16,558 bases of DNA, from contig DAOVTM010000027.1 in assembly GCA_030633145.1 (NCBI GenBank), positions 1 through 16,558 of the forward strand. Direction: 5' to 3'. The position numbers and the translations under genes are program-made. The notes beneath the pieces are model-generated. The model saw only the letters and a program-made list of their open reading frames with translations, was not told the origin of the DNA and did no database searches. The stretch is from Desulfobulbaceae bacterium (lineage in GTDB: Bacteria > Desulfobacterota > Desulfobulbia > Desulfobulbales > Desulfobulbaceae). Below are positions 13,525-16,558 of this stretch, one piece after another. How positions within the stretch are numbered: the first letter of the stretch is position 1; every line of letters begins with the position of its first letter.

Positions 13525-13569
13525 TACCCTTGTGTTTTACCCGAAACCGGCTATTGTACCCTTGTGTTT
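13525..13569 (+). repeat. 13-bp direct repeats before the AAA ATPase gene
   Basis: TACCCTTGTGTTT occurs at 13525-13537 and again at 13557-13569, 32 bp (about three helical turns) apart, and 27 bases before the ATG at 13597. Spacing on one helix face would suit a regulator. TTGTAC (13554-13559) and TTATAT (13577-13582), 17 bases apart, could be a promoter overlapping the second copy, though the transcript would then begin inside the likely ribosome binding site. Confidence 0.6.
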
Positions 13570-13596
13570 CAACCAGTTATATTTCAGGGTGAATTT

Positions 13597-14991
13597 ATGT
13601 ATCGAAAAACATTATCGGATTTATGCGAATGGAAGAATGGTTCTGATCGCAAACCACTGATTATTCGTGGTGCCAGGCAAGTTGGTAAGACCTGGCTCGT
13701 CAGGGAGCTTGCCCGGACTGAATTTGATAACTATCTTGAAATTAATTTTGATAAAACACCTGAAAATATCCAGCTTTTCAAAAGTAGAGATATTGAAAAA
13801 TGTTTGCAGCTCCTGGAGATCGACGCAGGTATAGATATTGTTGCCGGGCAGACACTCATATTTTTTGACGAGATACAGGCTGTTCCTGAAATGCTGCCTC
13901 TGTTACGTTATTTTTATGAGGATCGACCTGATATCCATATTATCGCTGCAGGCTCCCTGCTGGAGTTTTTACTGGCAGAACACGATTTCTCCATGCCTGT
14001 TGGCAGGATTGAGTATCTTTATCTTGGCCCAATGGATTTTGAAGAATTTCTTATTGGCCTGGGAGAAGACAAATTATTCCTTTTTCTGACTATTTATTCC
14101 CTGGAGGATACAGTTCCAGAGTCAATTCATACCAATTTACTCTATTATGTTCAACTGTTTTGGAGTATAGGGGGAATGCCTGCAGCAGTCAAAAGATATA
14201 GAGCAGATAAAAATTTTACTGCTGTGGCACGGGAACATGAAAGTATTCTCCAAACATACGAGGATGATTTCAGTAAATATCGCAAACGAATTAATCCCCA
14301 GCGATTGCGTAAGGTTTTCAGACGGCTCCCCACACTGGTCGGCCAGAGGTTAAAGTATGTAAATATAGATCAAAACGAAAAATCAAGGGATATTGCCAAC
14401 GATCTTAACCTTCTTGAATTGGCTCGTATTTATTATCCGGTTCGGCACAGTGCCGGAAACGGTATTCCGCTGGGGGCTGAGGTAAAAGATAGGGATTTCA
14501 AGCCGTTATTTCTTGATGTGGGCCTGGTCGCAACTTCTCTTGGCCTAAATCTTGCTGATCTGCATACAACAGATGATCTGTTGATGATCAATAATGGAGC
14601 TGTGGCAGAACAATTTATCGGTCAGCATCTTCTCTTCAGGCATCCGAGCTATAAGCGGCCGGAACTTTATTACTGGAACCGGGCAAAAAAAAGTTCCCAG
14701 GCTGAGGTTGATTATCTTATTTCCCATGGTATCAGAGTGATTCCGGTAGAAGTGAAGGCCGGTAAAAGCGGCTCGTTGAAATCACTTCAGGTGTTTGTGG
14801 CTGAAAAAAAGGTCTCAGTGACCATCAGGTTTAACAGCATGGCTCCTTCCTGTTTACAAACTAAAACGTCCATCGCAGGTAAAGATACTGTCAACTTTTC
14901 TCTTATTTCCTTGCCTCTATATATGATTGGTCAGGTGGACAGACTGTTGGTTTCAACTCTGAAAGACACGGCAAGCACGGAGAAAGTATGA
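13597..14991 (+). CDS. AAA_14/DUF4143 ATP-binding protein
   Basis: From the ATG at 13597 (CAGGGTG at 13585-13591 upstream) this encodes 464 residues; an earlier GTG at 13564 lacks a ribosome binding site. Residues 1-150 form an AAA_14 ATPase: Walker A GARQVGKT (25-32), Walker B LIFFDE (87-92), and AAGSLLEF (117-124) near sensor 1. The C-terminal half is DUF4143, with a PD-(D/E)XK nuclease-like core: Glu338 (GAVAEQF), AEVDY (369-373), and VIPVEVKAGKSGSLKSL (381-397) with Glu386 and Lys388. All expected acidic and lysine positions are present. Such proteins are very common, often multi-copy and horizontally spread in anaerobes and archaea; suggested roles include defence and DNA transactions, but the function is not established. 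The last dozen residues (from about STLKDTA) lie outside the domain. It is a single gene between dispersed repeats. Confidence 0.9.
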   Translation: MYRKTLSDLCEWKNGSDRKPLIIRGARQVGKTWLVRELARTEFDNYLEINFDKTPENIQLFKSRDIEKCLQLLEIDAGIDIVAGQTLIFFDEIQAVPEMLPLLRYFYEDRPDIHIIAAGSLLEFLLAEHDFSMPVGRIEYLYLGPMDFEEFLIGLGEDKLFLFLTIYSLEDTVPESIHTNLLYYVQLFWSIGGMPAAVKRYRADKNFTAVAREHESILQTYEDDFSKYRKRINPQRLRKVFRRLPTLVGQRLKYVNIDQNEKSRDIANDLNLLELARIYYPVRHSAGNGIPLGAEVKDRDFKPLFLDVGLVATSLGLNLADLHTTDDLLMINNGAVAEQFIGQHLLFRHPSYKRPELYYWNRAKKSSQAEVDYLISHGIRVIPVEVKAGKSGSLKSLQVFVAEKKVSVTIRFNSMAPSCLQTKTSIAGKDTVNFSLISLPLYMIGQVDRLLVSTLKDTASTEKV

Positions 14992-15058
14992 GCAGCTAAT
15001 TCTTAACTCGCCGACTATCGGCTACCAACTTTAGACGAGGCATTTTCGCACCACTCTC

Positions 15059-15112
15059 GTTCCTACGCAGGTGGTGAGCGAGCTTGCGAGACTCCGTCAG
15101 TGGGAGAACCAG
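15059..15112. repeat. GAGACTC-family dispersed repeat, copy 2
   Basis: This is the reverse-complement orientation of the copy at 13440-13490: CGTTCCTACGCAGG...GAGCGAGCTTGCGAGACTCCGTC...GTGGGAGAACC. Differences are scattered point changes. It lies between the ATPase gene and the toxin-antitoxin pair. Nothing else is seen in 14992-15147. Confidence 0.8.
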
Positions 15113-15147
15113 AGAAAGAATAGATGTGCAAGATATAGATACCATAG

Positions 15148-15507
15148 CTACAGGAAAATACGGTAATCAATATCAAGAGCCACAGATATTTTTTTTGCGG
15201 TCTCTTGGTCAATTGGTCGTTCCCCACTTTCCATTTCAGAGATATGCAATCGTGGAATTCCTGAAAAATCAGATAAGGTTGCCTGGGTAAGATTTTTTTT
15301 ATGTCTTGCCGCAACCAGGCATGTACCTGGTTCATTAGATGTGAACTCAGGAAAAGCATCGCGCCAGGATATAGATGTCGTTTTTCTTACAGTATTTTTG
15401 AAACCTAGAGCTTTGAGTATGGTAATAGCTTCACGCTCATTCTCTTTCGGCTCCTCAAAAAACAGGGTGGTCTTATCAGTATGGTGCTTTTTCGTATGTT
15501 CCAGCAT
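15148..15507 (-). CDS. Xre-type antitoxin
   Basis: A 119-residue protein with a C-terminal Xre/Cro-type helix-turn-helix (about 62-119: CLVAARHKKNLTQATLSDFSGIPRLHISEMESGERPI), where the LTQATLSDFSGIPRLHISEME block is the DNA-binding pair of helices. The N-terminal half (1-55) is charged and would contact the toxin. It overlaps the 3' end of the RelE-like gene by 32 bases on the same strand, giving the toxin-first order of HigBA-like systems. As in those systems it probably represses its own promoter and neutralises the toxin. The ATG at 15507 is the only one ahead of the helix-turn-helix. The C-terminus (AKKISVALDIDYRIFL) is complete. Confidence 0.85.
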   Translation of the reverse strand: MLEHTKKHHTDKTTLFFEEPKENEREAITILKALGFKNTVRKTTSISWRDAFPEFTSNEPGTCLVAARHKKNLTQATLSDFSGIPRLHISEMESGERPIDQETAKKISVALDIDYRIFL

Positions 15508-15754
15508 AAATTACCTCCACTATTTTAATGTCATTATCTTGCTTTTCCCATACCGCAACATACGTTGGACGACCTTTTTTGATATGGCAATGGTGGCGAT
15601 TTTTTCCAAGCTTACTATAATTTGGCCAATTACCACGTACAGAGCCAGAAATTTCAATATCTTTGCGTAAAAGGAAAAGTTGGGTGTTCACTGGGGGCGG
15701 TAGTTTTTTAAGACCCTTGAGTGCCTTGCGTGATATACTAACTTCCCATTTTAT
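15476..15754 (-). CDS. RelE-like toxin, start codon apparently ATA
   Basis: The protein resembles RelE/ParE-superfamily 'cytotoxic translational repressor' toxins that cut mRNA on the ribosome. Family blocks are SISRKALKGLKKLP, GNWPNYSKLGKNRHHCHIKKGRPTYVAVW and the end EVIYAGTYEKAPY. The first standard start in frame is GTG at 15691 (71 residues), but recognisable sequence continues upstream as KWEVSISRKALKGLKKLPPP to an in-frame TAA at 15758-15760. The position where Met is expected, just before KWEV, is ATA at 15754-15752, which would give 92 residues, the normal length. Either ATA is used as a weak start, the ATG has mutated and the toxin is silent, or the assembly has an error. No clear ribosome binding site precedes it. 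The 3' end overlaps the Xre antitoxin gene. I give the homology-based extent; function as a pair is likely, activity uncertain. Confidence 0.7.
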   Translation of the reverse strand: MKWEVSISRKALKGLKKLPPPVNTQLFLLRKDIEISGSVRGNWPNYSKLGKNRHHCHIKKGRPTYVAVWEKQDNDIKIVEVIYAGTYEKAPY

Positions 15755-15791
15755 TGGTTAATTGTATTCTTTTTAAATTTTGTGGATAGCC

Positions 15792-15816
15792 TCGTTCTCA
15801 CAGCAGGTGCGAACGA
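15792..15816. repeat. Small hairpin, degenerate repeat upstream of the TA pair
   Basis: TCGTTCTCAC (15792-15801) pairs with GTGCGAACGA (15807-15816) with one mismatch around AGCAG. The CTCGTTC start recalls the dispersed CTCGTTCCCA repeats. It lies between two genes transcribed on the minus strand: downstream of the alpha-2-macroglobulin remnant and 38 bases upstream of the toxin. Confidence 0.5.
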
Positions 15817-15911
15817 AACATTCACCATCAGATAAAAGAAGATACAGTTAATTGTACTTTTCATTGATATTGTATGCAAGAGGAATCAAGAAAAGGGAGT
15901 TAATAACTAAA

Positions 15912-16397
15912 TTATCGCTTCCTGATAGTAACCACCCCGGCACCAGTCCTGGCTCGGTTCTCAGGCCGGTACATCCCCTCAATCTCAGCAGGGGGAACCG
16001 TATAGGTTCCAGGGGTGACGGCTCGTACCAGGTAGGCGGCATGGAAGGTCTGGAAGCGGACATTTTCTTCGTCCAGATTAAATTCGTCCGTGTCATAAGC
16101 GGCCACAAAACGGTCATCCAGACCGTCAAGGAAACGGGGGCTGCTCAGAGGCGGCAGCCAGTCATAATCATAGTCATTGGAGAGGCTGCCGACCCTTGGC
16201 CGTTCTATCTCAAAACCAGCCGGCAGCAGATCAACCAGCAGGGCGCGGTAGTTTCGATCCGCAGAGACCCTTCCCTGCAGGGTGACCAGGATCAGCTCTC
16301 CCTGGGTAACCTTATCCATGCTTGTTGGCTCTCCACCAAGGGTAAACCACTGTTTGTTGATTGTGAAATTATTTGCCACCAGGGGCGGTTCTTCCAT
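15912..16397 (-). pseudogene. C-terminal fragment of bacterial alpha-2-macroglobulin
   Basis: The frame encodes 161 residues that I recognise as the C-terminal end of bacterial alpha-2-macroglobulin (YfhM-like), large periplasmic protease-trapping lipoproteins of about 1,500-1,900 residues. Typical blocks: LLVDLLPAGFEIERPRV (53-69), DDRFVAAYD (94-102), AAYLVRAVTPGTYTVPPAEIEGMYRPENRARTG (119-151). The C-terminus is complete, but the rest of the gene is absent: upstream the frame stays open only to a stop about 80 bases beyond the ATG, the extra residues do not look like the family, and a GAGACTC repeat follows. No signal peptide or lipobox is present. I infer a 5' deletion linked to the repeat. 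The G-rich run before the ATG might allow translation of a lone domain, so an expressed short protein is not excluded. Confidence 0.8.
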
Positions 16398-16520
16398 GGG
16401 CCCCCCCTGCCCCTCAGTGATATTCTCCGGTGGAGCTAATTGGTGAGGAGCTACGGTCTTATAAGTAGGTGAACATAATTAATCTAACATTTTATAGGAG
16501 GACAGCATTTCTCCGTTTCC

Positions 16521-16558
16521 TCGTTCCCATGCTCCAGGTAAGCGAGCCTGCGAGACTC
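16521..16558. repeat. GAGACTC-family dispersed repeat, copy 3 (cut by window end)
   Basis: CTCGTTCCCATGCTCC precedes AGGTAAGCGAGCCTGCGAGACTC, which matches the reverse complement of 13454-13476. The copy runs off the end of the window, so its far arm cannot be seen. Confidence 0.8.

Overview
The window looks like a chromosomal stretch of a Gram-negative bacterium with many dispersed palindromic repeats. The gene set (class II ilvC, rpsU, xerD-like, ssb, a DnaJ-type co-chaperone, a spore photoproduct lyase-like radical SAM protein, an AlgJ/AlgX-like protein) and its style would fit a Desulfobacterota member such as Desulfobulbales. This is a guess from general resemblance; no marker here proves it.

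Layout. 1-632: a decayed toxin-antitoxin pair, a PIN toxin cut off at its 5' end by a dispersed repeat, plus its small partner. 835-2881: an overlapping pair, an AlgJ/AlgX-like SGNH protein and a family 2 glycosyltransferase, probably for surface polysaccharide. 2992-4098: SPL-family radical SAM protein. 4128-5314: ssb bracketed by two related non-autonomous mobile elements (inverted ends, apparent 8-bp target duplications), each carrying a different palindromic repeat. 5442-6848: DnaJ/CbpA-like co-chaperone and a small exported helical protein. 6958-9687 (minus): a two-gene unit, a RyR/SLOG-like/degenerate cyclase-like protein followed by a TIR-transmembrane-DUF4384 protein. 9933-10343 (plus): a divergent small cyclic-nucleotide-binding protein with a strong promoter. 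10382-11629 (minus): a XerC/D-type recombinase downstream of rpsU. 11853-13322 (plus): ilvC, divergent from rpsU across a palindrome that overlaps both promoters. 13597-14991: AAA_14/DUF4143 ATPase. 15148-15754 (minus): RelE-like toxin and Xre antitoxin, overlapping, the toxin apparently lacking a standard start codon. 15912-16397 (minus): C-terminal remnant of a bacterial alpha-2-macroglobulin.

The best candidate for an undescribed system is 6958-10343. One protein joins a RyR domain, a Rossmann-like SLOG/TIR-type domain and a class III cyclase fold that has lost its catalytic residues. Its operon partner couples a TIR domain through a membrane anchor to DUF4384. A divergent neighbour has an apparently intact cyclic-nucleotide pocket. 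I infer a nucleotide-sensing signalling or defence module with TIR as the possible NAD-consuming effector; nothing in the sequence proves that function.

The other recurring theme is repeats. At least three palindromic families (an AAGCT-centred 26-mer, a TGTAGGGTGCG type, and a CGTTCCCA...GAGACTC type) sit in intergenic gaps, inside the small mobile elements, and at the broken ends of two decayed genes.
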